A DNA stretch of 64,000 nt. Source: an uncultured bacterium (GTDB lineage Bacteria; Verrucomicrobiota; Kiritimatiellia; RFP12; UBA1067). Where the stretch lies: NCBI GenBank assembly GCA_900547945.1, contig URIT01000004.1, forward strand, positions 1 through 64,000, written 5' to 3'. Of the stretch, positions 24,235 to 32,913 are shown piece after piece; position 1 is the stretch's first letter; each line of letters begins with the position of its first letter. The notes beneath the pieces are model-generated. The model saw only the letters and a program-made list of their open reading frames with translations. It had not been told where the DNA came from and did no database searches. The position numbers were made by a program, and so were the translations under genes.

Positions 24235-27111
24235 ATGAAAGAAAAAAAATAGAAAAGTCGTTGTTCTGACGAAGAACGGGGCCAGGGTACTGGGGCTGCT
24301 CTTCTGGATGGGAGTCGCCGTCTGTTCGGGCGGGACGGTGAAGTGGTCGGGCGCGGGGGACGGTTCCCGCTGGTCCGATCTGGCCAATTGGGTGGACGGC
24401 GGAACAGTTGATTTCGCCAAGGCGCACGTCTACGACCTCTCGGCTGCGGAGGACGGCGCGAACCTGGTCAACGACAAGGTGTCGTCCATCGGGGGCTTTG
24501 TGCTGGGGGCCGGACAGGGGACGGTGACGTTGTCGTCGACGGTGGCGGCATCGGCTTTGCACGGAACCTGGACGATTCCCGCTTCGACGACGTTCGTGCT
24601 CAAACAGGTCTATCGGGGCATGTGGTCGGATTATGGCACGACGACCGTTTCCGGCGGCGGGACGCTGCGGCTTGACGCGGCGGATTTCCAGTCGGCGAAC
24701 CGTGCGTGGAACATCGAGGGCGGCACGGTTGTCGAACTGGCGCGCGGTTATCCCGATCTGCTTCTGGCGCAGTTCGTGCTCCGAGGCGGTTCGGTCCTGA
24801 GACCTCTGGCCAACGGCACGAAACTGGGCACGCTTGTTGTCGATGCCACGTCATGTGTCGCGCTCGGCGACAGGACGCTGACCGTCTGCGGCGGGGAGTC
24901 CGGTGGCTACACGATGGCCGGTGCCGTCACGGGAACGGGCACGATCGCGTTCAGCGGCGGAAAGGACATTTCCGCGACCGCCTCCTTCCCGGACTTCACA
25001 GGAACCCTGGAGCTGGGGAACGCTTCGCTGGCGTTCGGGGATGGGTGTTCGCTTGGTCGGGACGCGGCGTTTGTGGCGAAGGACAACGGCATCCTGGCCC
25101 TTGGCGGCGACCAGGTCTTCGGTTCGATTTCGGGTCTCGGGACGAGCGGCGGCCTGTCGATTCCAGCGGGTGCCGTCGCGACGGTGTCGGGCGCGAAGGC
25201 TGCGTCGAACGGAACGATGCTCTTCAGGGCGGCCATTCGGGGCGAAGGCGGTCTGACGCTTGACGCACCGGGCAGGACGCTGGTTCTGAACGGCGTCAAC
25301 GGCTACCGTGGACCGACCCATGTCGCCGCCGGCACGCTAACGCTGCGCAACGACCGGCGCACGTGTTTTCCGGACGGTCTCGTCGCCCGCTATTCGTTCG
25401 ATGGCGCATTCCTGGGGGATTCGAGCCCGACCCGTGTCTTCGGTCGTCGCGGGATCTCCCGCTTTCGGGGCGTGTCCCGTTTACGGTTTCCCTGTGGATC
25501 CGTCCGACCCAGGCGGCATCGGACGCGGGGGTGATTGTGGTTGGTGCGCCGAAGCAGTCCGATGCACGGTTCGGCATGGCGATGGTGGAGGGCCGTTCGG
25601 AAATCATGAACGTCAGCGGTTTTGGCTATGTCGGCCTCGGAGGGAGCCAGACCGGGACGTGGTGTCATCTCGCTCTTGTGCAGGCGGCCGATGGGTCGCG
25701 GAAATTCTACGTGAACAAGGCGCTGAAGGACACGAAGGCGGCGGGGACGGAATCCGATCTCGTTTCGCAGCCGCTCGTCCTCGGCGATTTCGTGGAAGGA
25801 TCGTGGGGGGCCTCCTTCGACGGGGACATGGACGAGGTTCTGGTCTTTGACCGCGAACTGTCCGCAGACGAGATCGAAGGCCTGTACGACAATCCCCTCC
25901 AGGCGACGGCGGATGTCCGCGTCCCGGAGCCCGTTGTGCATTGGGCGTTCGACGAGGCGGCGACACCCGGCCGTGACGCCAAGGCGGTTCTCGATCTGGA
26001 GGCCCGGGGCCCCGTGGACATTGCGTCGACCGACCATACGTGGGGGAGCGCGTACAGGAGCCTGTCGGACGCGGCGGGTTTTCTTTCCTACGCAGGTGCG
26101 TTCCCGGCGGCATTCCCGGTGGGGCGGCATTCCTTCTCCGTGTCGATCCGGATGGCGGTCGGCGGGGGTACGGAGGGTGTTGCGCCATTTGCGTTCGGCG
26201 ACCTTTCAAGGGCGAATGCCTTTTTCAGGATCGGCGTCAACGCGCATCCCTCCCGCGTGGGCGTTACGGTGACGCAGGCCGGTGTCGCCAATAAGTTCGA
26301 TACCTACGCGAGTGGGCCAGACCACGCGCATGCGCTTGAAGAGGCGAGTTCGCTTTCGCATTACGTCTTCACCTATGATGCCGACCATCGGTTGCTCGTC
26401 GGCTACCGTGACGGCGTCAAGACCGTCTCCAAGACCGATGTCGACGTGGAGCTTCCGGCCAGCGGGAGCGTCTTCGTGGGGTATCGGCCCGATGCGCTGG
26501 ACACGCGCCGGTTCCAGGGGCTTGTGGACGACGTTCAGGTCTTTGACGGCGCGCTGTCGGAGGAGGAGGTTCTGTTGCTTACCCGCAAGCTGCACTTTGG
26601 CGACGGGGTGCGTGCGGGTCGGGCGACGGCGCCGGATTCACCGGTATGCGTCGAGGAGGGGGCGACACTTCGGTTCGAGGGGCCCGGGCACACAGTCGGC
26701 TCGTTGTCGGGCGCGGGCCGTGTCGAACTCGCCAACGGGGCGTCCGTTGTCCTCTCGGCGGTCGATGCGTTCACCGGTACGTTCTCCGGGGAAGGGGCGC
26801 TTGCACTTGCCGACGGGTGCGTCCTCTCCGTCGATGCGAAGCGTCCCGACCTTCCGGTGGCGGACATCTCGCGCGTTACCGCCTTGCCGTCCCACGCCGT
26901 TGTCCGTATTGCCGATGACAAGGAGGGGTTGCTGAAGACGTTGGCGCGTGCGCGGGTGTTCACGGTCCTACGGGCAAACGGGTTTGAAGACGTGGAGGCC
27001 CTGTCAACATGGACGGTTCCGTTTGCGGCGCCGGGAAGCTATCGGTTTGAGGTTGAGGATGGTTGCGTTCTGCTGAAGTTCCGTCTTGGGTTCTGCATCA
27101 TCGTGAAGTGA
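24235..27111 (+). pseudogene. LamG/beta-helix surface protein gene with two frame disruptions
   Basis: A large exported protein gene like the one at 16.4 kb, but broken twice. ATG 24235 has GAGAGGG ahead and starts MKEK, then a run of eight A (24242-24249) leads to a stop; one A fewer would continue into KNRKVVVL and a signal peptide (VLGLLFWMGVAVCSGG). The open frame from 24308 gives beta-strand repeats (about 24330-25330) and the start of a LamG domain (FPDGLVARYSFDG). At about 25435-25470 the frame changes and some residues seem missing; the remainder (LSGRVPFTVSLWIRPTQ onward, a second LamG around 25920-26600) runs to 27111. The C-terminus is VEDGCVLLKFRLGFCIIVK. Decay, phase variation at the A tract, or sequencing error are all possible. 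Confidence 0.65.
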
Positions 27112-27144
27112 GGCGTCCGTCCTTGGCCTCCGAGGCGGCAGGCT

Positions 27145-27345
27145 CCACAGCGCCACGCGCCGGGGGCGGGAGGGGCGCGCTCCTGCGCGACCGGGGGTGG
27201 GCGCGGACGCGACGGAGCGCGTCCCTCTTGGGGTGGACCGGCGGTGTGGGGGCGGACGCGACAAGCGCGTCCCTCCCGTGCGGCGTCGTCGTGGTCGCGG
27301 ACGCGACAAGCGCGTCCCTCCCGTGTGGCGGCGTCGTGGTCGCGG
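27145..27345. repeat. Array of GGACGCGACAAGCGCGTCC hairpin units
   Basis: This gene-free stretch carries GC-rich hairpin units. GGACGCGAC...GCGCGTCCCTC starts at 27205, 27254 and 27299, spaced 45-49 nt apart, and a related GCGCGCTCCTGCGCG hairpin lies near 27176. The last two units are nearly identical over about 45 nt. Related single hairpins occur at 42421 and 50068. Each unit can fold alone. Confidence 0.7.
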
Positions 27346-27402
27346 ATCCCTCGCCCATTTGGCTATGGCCGTCAATTTTCCTGGTTGAGTCGATTTTGTC
27401 TG

Positions 27403-27448
27403 CCATAGCCGACAGAATCGGCTTTTTGAGATTGTTCGTCGGCTATGG
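27403..27448. promoter_or_regulatory. Inverted repeat CCATAGCCGAC / GTCGGCTATGG around a promoter
   Basis: A perfect 11-bp inverted repeat has arms 27403-27413 and 27438-27448. The right arm lies between the -35 and -10 boxes of the ATPase gene. A partial third copy, GGCTATGGCCGTC, lies at 27361-27373. The layout fits an operator as well as an alternative RNA fold that includes the terminator hairpin. Confidence 0.45.
27408..27427 (+). terminator. Intrinsic terminator before the DUF4143 ATPase gene
   Basis: GCCGA, loop CAGAA, TCGGC, then five T. It probably ends read-through from the LamG gene region just ahead of the next promoter. Confidence 0.6.
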
Positions 27449-27460
27449 AAATGGTAGAAT
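27432..27460 (+). promoter_or_regulatory. Promoter of the DUF4143 ATPase gene
   Basis: TTGTTC (27432-27437), a 17-bp spacer, and TAGAAT (27455-27460) with TGG before it. ATG 27489 is 28 nt downstream. Confidence 0.7.
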
Positions 27461-27488
27461 GACGTTCGCCCGTTGGAGAACCCTTGAC

Positions 27489-28733
27489 ATGATACCCCGC
27501 ACACATTATTTGGATCTGATTCGTCCCTTTATTGGAACGGATGTCATTAAAGTCATCACCGGTATGCGCCGTAGCGGCAAGTCGGTCATTCTGGAACAGG
27601 TGCGGGACGAAATCCAAACCCAGGATCCTTCGGCGGAAATCTTCTATCTGGATCTCGAAGACCGCCGCAATGCGCGCTATCTCGCCAAGGACGTGTTGTT
27701 CAATGAACTTGATGCGCGGCTGGAGGCGGCGAAGGGGCGGCGGGTTGTCATTCTTCTGGACGAGGTTCACGATGTCGAGGAATGGGAGCTGCAGGTCAAC
27801 TCCCTCCGCAAGCGGAAGAACGCCGACATCTTCATCACGGGGTCCAATTCCAAGCTGCTTTCCGGCGAGCTTGCGACCTATCTGACGGGACGCTACGTCG
27901 AGTTCAAGGTCGCGCCCTTTTCGTTCAGTGAGTTCAAGCTTGCGACGGCGGATCTTTGGGGTGGACGCGCAATCGCCGACCTCTTCGACAGGTATCTCGA
28001 CTGCGGGGGGCTTCCGTTCCTTCCCCAGGTGAGATACGATGCGTCGGCTTCGCGCTCCTATCTGGAAGACCTCTATTGGGCGATTCTTTCGAAAGACGTC
28101 ATGCGGCGGCTGCAGATACGGGACGTCGATCTCCTCGACCGCATCGTACGCTATGCCATGGCCGAAATCGGGCACGTCTTCTCCGCCCGCAGCATCGTGC
28201 GGTTCCTGAAGAGCGAGCGGCGCACGACGACCGTCGAGACGATTCTCACCTATCTGCGTGCCTGCGAAGACGCCTTTCTCGTGACGCGCGTTCCGCGAGA
28301 GGATCTCATCGGCAAACGCATCCTGTCCGTCGACGAGAAATACTACGTCTGCGACCTTGGATTGCGCCGGGCCGTCATCGGCGGTTCGCGCGGCGAGGAC
28401 ATCGACCGTTTGTTGGAGAACGTCGTCTACCGCGAGCTGGTGCGGCGCGGTTGGCATGTCACGGTTGGGCGCGTCCGCGAACGGGAAGTGGACTTCGTCT
28501 GCCAGAACGGCGACGACCGCCTTTACGTCCAGGTGTGCTACCTGATGGCGGACTCCGCGACGCGCGAACGCGAGTTTTCGGCCCTGGAGGCGATTCCCGA
28601 CCAGTACGACAAGCTCGTCCTCTCGTTGGATCGCGTCAACTTCTCGCGCAACGGCGTCAAGCATCGATATTTGCCTGAATTCCTGCTTGAGGACGACAAG
28701 GCGGCAGGGAGTGGAACATGTTCTGTGGCGTGA
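27489..28733 (+). CDS. AAA-type ATPase with DUF4143 C-terminal domain
   Basis: A 414-residue cytoplasmic ATPase of a family widespread in gut anaerobes, function unknown. The Walker A motif is TGMRRSGKSV (about residues 25-34), Walker B is VVILLDEVHDVEEW (about 87-100), and the sensor-1 region is IFITGSNSKLL. The C-terminal half has the DUF4143 arrangement ending in a nuclease-like REREVDFVCQNGDDRLYVQVCY segment (D-x-V...Q pattern of degenerate PD-(D/E)xK). ATG 27489 is preferred because GGAG precedes it and the upstream ATG overlaps the -10 box. It overlaps the GH127 gene by 16 nt. Confidence 0.85.
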   Translation: MIPRTHYLDLIRPFIGTDVIKVITGMRRSGKSVILEQVRDEIQTQDPSAEIFYLDLEDRRNARYLAKDVLFNELDARLEAAKGRRVVILLDEVHDVEEWELQVNSLRKRKNADIFITGSNSKLLSGELATYLTGRYVEFKVAPFSFSEFKLATADLWGGRAIADLFDRYLDCGGLPFLPQVRYDASASRSYLEDLYWAILSKDVMRRLQIRDVDLLDRIVRYAMAEIGHVFSARSIVRFLKSERRTTTVETILTYLRACEDAFLVTRVPREDLIGKRILSVDEKYYVCDLGLRRAVIGGSRGEDIDRLLENVVYRELVRRGWHVTVGRVREREVDFVCQNGDDRLYVQVCYLMADSATREREFSALEAIPDQYDKLVLSLDRVNFSRNGVKHRYLPEFLLEDDKAAGSGTCSVA

Positions 28734-30415
28734 TCAACGTGCTGTTTGCCGGCGCGGCGCTGCTGGCGCCGTTCCGTCCCGGCGAGGTGACGGTGGGCGG
28801 CGAGGTCGGCCACCGGATGTCCGTGACGCTTGGCAAGATGCTGCATCACACGGACATCGAGGGCACGTTCACGCGGCACTTCCGCCACCGCAAGGCGAAG
28901 CCGGACGAACCGGGCGGCTTCGCCGGCTACGGCATGTTCCTCGACGCGCTCGTCACGGCGGCGGCGCACGGCATCGGCGGCGCGGAGACGGTGCGCGCCA
29001 AGACGCGCCTCCTGGCGGAACTGGACGAACTCCAGTCGCCGGACGGCCGCATCACGATGTTCAGCGGCGCGCCCGGCTTCTGGGACAACCACGAAGGGGC
29101 GTACCTGATCCAGGCCCTCTGCCGCGACCACCGCTGGTTCGGCACGGCCGCGTCGCTGGAGACGGCGCGGCGGCTGGGCGATGCGTTGATCGCCGACGGG
29201 GCGTTCCCGACGCTTGGCAGCGAGACCGCCTATCTGCTCCTGTACGAGGAGACGAAGGACCGCCGCTACCGCGACTGGCTGGAGAAGAGCGCGGCCATCG
29301 GCGATGGCATCGACGCCTACGACCGGAAGGTGAAGGTGAACGGCGTCCAGCACGTCTACACCTGGCTCGCGCGGGCGCTTGCGCAGCTGCAGTACGCCGA
29401 TGCCGTGGAGGCCGACCTGCCGACGCGCGCCGCTCTGTCCGCCGCCGCCGAAGAGGCGCTGCGCCGTGCGCGCGGACCCTACTTGTCCGTGACGGGCTCG
29501 ATCACCGGGACGCCGCGCTGGGGCGAACTGTGGGACGCCACGCAGGCCGGCCTCGGCAAGTGGGGCGAGACGTGCGCCTCGGCCTACCTCATGCGGCTTG
29601 CGGCGAAGGCGCTCGAACGCGCGCCGGATGCGGCGTGTGGCGACCTCTTCGAGCGCGTGATGTTCAACGCCTTCTTCTCCGCGCAGTCGGCGGACGGACT
29701 CAGGTACCGCTACTGGACGCCGTTCAACGAGCGCGCGCCGTGGTATGACCGCGACACCTACTGCTGCCCCAACAACTACAAGCGTGAAGTCTTCGAGATC
29801 CCGGATGCCGTGTTCTTCAGGATGCAGGACGGCCTGGCGGTCAACCTCTATGCGGACGCGGCGCTGAAGGCCGAGGACGTTGCCGTGACGATGCGGACGG
29901 CCTATCCGGACGACGGACGGGTCGTGCTCGACGTCGCGATGAAGGGGCGCGTCCTCCGTCTGCGCATCCCCGCCTGGTGTACGAACGCGATGGTGTCCGC
30001 CGCAGGCGAACCGGCGCGGGCCGCCGCACCGGGGTGGTTCGACGTCGAGCGGTCGTTCGCCAAGCCCGTGCGCGTCGTCCTCGACCTGCCGATGCCGATC
30101 CGGCTCGTGCCGGGGTGCCGGGCGCAGGAGGGGCGCGTCGCCGTGATGCGCGGGCCGTGTGTGTACGCGCTCGCGATGGGCGACGGCGCGGAGGGCGACC
30201 ACGAGGTCGATCTCTGGGATCTCGACGCGGCCGAGCCGCCCGTCTGGAACGCCGCGCGCCGGACGGTGGAGGCGACGTTCCGGAACCGCAACCGGGGGCG
30301 GGAACGCCGCCGCCTGTCGCTCGTCCGCTATTCCTCCGACGTCCACGACCGGACGTACTTCGACCTCGCCGCCTTCCCTTCGTCCCCACCCGCTCTGGAT
30401 GCGGCAACGGAATAA
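28718..30415 (+). CDS. Glycoside hydrolase family 127 (DUF1680), beta-L-arabinofuranosidase-like
   Basis: A 565-residue (alpha/alpha)6-barrel enzyme related to beta-L-arabinofuranosidases that use a zinc-bound cysteine nucleophile. WGETCAS (Glu and Cys, about residues 283-289) and YCCPNN (paired Cys, about 347-352) supply the expected Glu plus three Cys zinc site. A beta-sandwich occupies about 390-560. The N-terminus has a weak signal-like segment (residues 1-18), so it may be exported. The overlap with the ATPase gene suggests co-transcription although the functions seem unrelated. Arabinose release would fit an AraR-like regulator nearby. Confidence 0.88.
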   Translation: MFCGVINVLFAGAALLAPFRPGEVTVGGEVGHRMSVTLGKMLHHTDIEGTFTRHFRHRKAKPDEPGGFAGYGMFLDALVTAAAHGIGGAETVRAKTRLLAELDELQSPDGRITMFSGAPGFWDNHEGAYLIQALCRDHRWFGTAASLETARRLGDALIADGAFPTLGSETAYLLLYEETKDRRYRDWLEKSAAIGDGIDAYDRKVKVNGVQHVYTWLARALAQLQYADAVEADLPTRAALSAAAEEALRRARGPYLSVTGSITGTPRWGELWDATQAGLGKWGETCASAYLMRLAAKALERAPDAACGDLFERVMFNAFFSAQSADGLRYRYWTPFNERAPWYDRDTYCCPNNYKREVFEIPDAVFFRMQDGLAVNLYADAALKAEDVAVTMRTAYPDDGRVVLDVAMKGRVLRLRIPAWCTNAMVSAAGEPARAAAPGWFDVERSFAKPVRVVLDLPMPIRLVPGCRAQEGRVAVMRGPCVYALAMGDGAEGDHEVDLWDLDAAEPPVWNAARRTVEATFRNRNRGRERRRLSLVRYSSDVHDRTYFDLAAFPSSPPALDAATE

Positions 30416-30488
30416 GGGCGATCCTTTGCGGCTCACAAACCCAAAATCCCCGATATGCTACTTAAACCTAGATTCGTCAGTTGAATGT

Positions 30489-30684
30489 CTCACGCAGAGA
30501 CGCAGAGAGGCCGAGAGCGCAGAGAATGCTCGGAATCTTGCGAATACAATGAACTATGCATCAAATTTACTTGAAGCAAAACATCACCTAAAGGGTGAAA
30601 CAACAAATTGTTCGGGTCACTGCGATAAAACTACAAATTTGCAATTTTCTCAGCATTCTCTGCCTCTCTGCGCCTCTGCGTGAG
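30489..30684. repeat. Long inverted repeat CTCACGCAGAGACGCAGAG ... CTCTGCGTGAG
   Basis: The left arm (30489-30530) and right arm (30652-30684) are built of short CGCAGAG units and are close to reverse complements, separated by about 120 AT-rich nt with no open frame. Similar CAGAG-type extragenic repeats are common in PVC and other environmental genomes (general knowledge). The arms could form a very stable hairpin. Confidence 0.75.
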
Positions 30685-30737
30685 AAAAAATTCGCCCCTA
30701 CTGCCGTTTTTAGGTTAAACCGAACAGGTTTTTCACA

Positions 30738-30755
30738 AACCGTTATATAACGGTT
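30738..30755. promoter_or_regulatory. Palindromic operator AACCGTTATATAACGGTT (copy 2)
   Basis: Identical in all 18 bases to the palindrome at 21035-21052, with the same 23-bp gap to the -10 box of the promoter that follows. It predicts control of the secreted protein gene at 30936 by the regulator encoded at 21090. Confidence 0.75.
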
Positions 30756-30775
30756 GGTGCGGCTCATCCACGATT

Positions 30776-30784
30776 TGGTAGAAT
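30776..30784 (+). promoter_or_regulatory. Extended -10 promoter of the 30.9-kb secreted protein gene
   Basis: TGGTAGAAT; the -35 region directly abuts or overlaps the operator. The ~145-nt leader ends in an A8G10 homopolymer tract (30915-30932) only three nt before ATG 30936, in place of a normal ribosome site. Confidence 0.65.
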
Positions 30785-30935
30785 ACGCACGCAGGGCGCG
30801 ACCATGTGCGGAGCGAACCCCATCACGACAAAGGACTGATGAACGGAAAGGAAGAGGAACCATGCAAACATCGTGTGTTGAGCATCTGCCGTCCACCCGA
30901 CAAAAACAACAAAGAAAAAAAAGGGGGGGGGGTGT

Positions 30936-32906
30936 ATGAAATGGGCCTCCCTCACGGCCTTGGCCGTCCTTTCGTCTGCCATGTTGGCTGAAGACAACAT
31001 GCCCCAGTGGACGGCGGCGGCGACGGGCGCAGTGGCGGCCTTCGCGGCGGACGACGCCCACGCCAATCCCCGCGCGGATGCGAGCGGGAAGGGGACGTGG
31101 GCGTTCTACGTCGAGCAGGCCGACGGCACGCAGCGGATGATGGAGTACGGCGTGAAGGCAGGGGCGAACGCCGCCCTCCAGGGAAGCTGGATGGAGAAGT
31201 ATTATTATTTGCTCGCCCATACGGGGACGGAGCCCGTGTTCGGCCCCGAGCAGGGATGGGTCAGGCCCGGTGAACTCTACTTCCATCCGGGCGACACGCA
31301 ACCGCATGTCCTTGCCTTCACGCCGAACGAGACGGGCTTCTACACGGTCGAGGCGAACGTGCGGCACGTTTTTCCGAACAACGATGGAAACGAGAAATGG
31401 TGCGACGGCATCCGGGCGGCGCTGGCCCACGGGGGCCCCTCCTGGCTCGTCACGTTCACGAACGCGGTTGTCTGCTTCTCGACGACGCAGACAGTGGACT
31501 GGGCGGCGACGACTCTTGCCGTCTCGAACGTGTTCTGCGTGGCGGGCGAGACGCTCCAGCTGCGGCTTGACGCGAATGGGAACAAATCCGGCGACGCGAG
31601 CGCACTCACGTTCACGGTCGCCCAGACGCGGGCGGTCCAGGTGACGGACTGGAAGCGGTACGAGCTGGACGCGAATGCGGCCCTCGTCGCCGCGAAGCGT
31701 TCGGGGACGCCGGATGCGGCGACGTTCACGGACGCACAGGGCGCGACGTGGAAACTCGGCACGTCCACAGGGCCGTTGGGGACGCTTACGCCGTTCGCCC
31801 ATGAGTATGACGAAGATGGTCAGGATGGAAAATGGAAGGACTGGCGGGGCTGGGTCACCATTGACGGATGGACGGGGTCCGTGAAGAATCCTCAGACCTG
31901 GCCCTACCTGTTCGCGAACATGGACGCACAGGCCAAGTGGTTTCCCATCGACGGAGCCACAGTTTCAACCGGCACGGACGAGTTCATGTTCCATCCGGGC
32001 AACAACAAGACGTATGTGCGTCTCGACTGGACGGCCCCGGCAGACGGCGTCTACCGCGTGTCGGGTCTGTTGCGGCATGTCGCCGACACGCCGTCCTACG
32101 CGGACGGCGTGGACGGCGTCGTCACGGTCTCCTCGAACCGCTATGCCGTGTCGGCCGTCGCCGTCGAAAAGGGGGCCGTCGGCTCGCTGGACGCGGGCGA
32201 CGTGTGGCTGCGCGCGGGCGAACGCCTTTCGCTTGCGCTCGGGCCGGGCCCCGTCGGGAACCATTCCTGCGACCTCTCCTCGTGCCGCTTCGCCCTGGAG
32301 CGCGTCGACTACGAGCCGCTCGACGTCGTGTCCGTCGACTTCGACGCGGACGAAACGCCCTACGCGGGCGACGGGCGCGTCGGCTGGCTCACGAACACGT
32401 TCTGGAACGCCTGGACGCCCCGCGCGGGCGCGGCGGAGGCGCGGGCACGCGGGCTTCGCCGCTCGGACGGGACGACCCGCACGGCGGTCTGCCTCACGCT
32501 CGCGCGGACGGAGGGGCTTGCCGTTTCGGCGGCGGGCGAGCCGTCGCATGCGCTCTTCGCGGACGGCGTCGCCTCGTCCGCCGCGGCGGACGCCGTCGCC
32601 TTCACGCTCACGGGCCTGACGCCCGGCGCGTCGTATGGCCTCACGCTCTACAGCCGCGGCGCGGACGGCACGGCGCCCGGCGTCTTCACCGTCGGCGGCG
32701 AGGCGAAGGCGGCCACGGGGACGTGGTTCTTCCGCACGGGCGGCGAGTATGCGCAGTTTGCGGTGACGGCGGACGCGGAGGGCACCCTGGCGGGCACGTT
32801 CACGGGCGCGGCGGAGGGAGAAGCCGCCCTCTGGTGCGGCCTTCAGGTGACGGGCGCGGACTTCCCCGCCTATGTGCCAAATGGTACAATGTTGTTTGTT
32901 CGGTAA
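30936..32906 (+). CDS. Exported protein with duplicated FHPG beta domain
   Basis: A 656-residue protein with a signal peptide (ALAVLSSAMLAED). Two beta-rich domains repeat: about 85-240 contains YFHPGDTQPHVLAFTPNETG and VEANVRHV, and about 320-470 contains MFHPGNNKTYVRLDW and VSGLLRHV. A third domain (about 480-650) resembles the exported beta-sandwiches seen before PEP-CTERM-like tails, and the protein ends PNGTMLFVR. I recognise no enzyme family. The operator upstream links it to the sugar regulator, so binding or processing of a glycan outside the cell is a reasonable inference. The poly-G tract before the start could vary translation. Confidence 0.7.
   Translation: MKWASLTALAVLSSAMLAEDNMPQWTAAATGAVAAFAADDAHANPRADASGKGTWAFYVEQADGTQRMMEYGVKAGANAALQGSWMEKYYYLLAHTGTEPVFGPEQGWVRPGELYFHPGDTQPHVLAFTPNETGFYTVEANVRHVFPNNDGNEKWCDGIRAALAHGGPSWLVTFTNAVVCFSTTQTVDWAATTLAVSNVFCVAGETLQLRLDANGNKSGDASALTFTVAQTRAVQVTDWKRYELDANAALVAAKRSGTPDAATFTDAQGATWKLGTSTGPLGTLTPFAHEYDEDGQDGKWKDWRGWVTIDGWTGSVKNPQTWPYLFANMDAQAKWFPIDGATVSTGTDEFMFHPGNNKTYVRLDWTAPADGVYRVSGLLRHVADTPSYADGVDGVVTVSSNRYAVSAVAVEKGAVGSLDAGDVWLRAGERLSLALGPGPVGNHSCDLSSCRFALERVDYEPLDVVSVDFDADETPYAGDGRVGWLTNTFWNAWTPRAGAAEARARGLRRSDGTTRTAVCLTLARTEGLAVSAAGEPSHALFADGVASSAAADAVAFTLTGLTPGASYGLTLYSRGADGTAPGVFTVGGEAKAATGTWFFRTGGEYAQFAVTADAEGTLAGTFTGAAEGEAALWCGLQVTGADFPAYVPNGTMLFVR
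32882..32890 (+). promoter_or_regulatory. Extended -10 element inside the preceding gene's 3' end
   Basis: TGGTACAAT overlaps the last codons of the 30.9-kb gene and lies 23 nt before ATG 32914, giving the HzsA-like gene its own promoter. The -35 is not convincing. Confidence 0.5.
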
Positions 32907-32913
32907 GCCAAGG

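Noticed and set aside
27200..27345. Possible CRISPR array
   Set aside because: Only about three units, spacers and repeats are not separable, each unit is a hairpin with GC-rich flank, and no cas genes are nearby.
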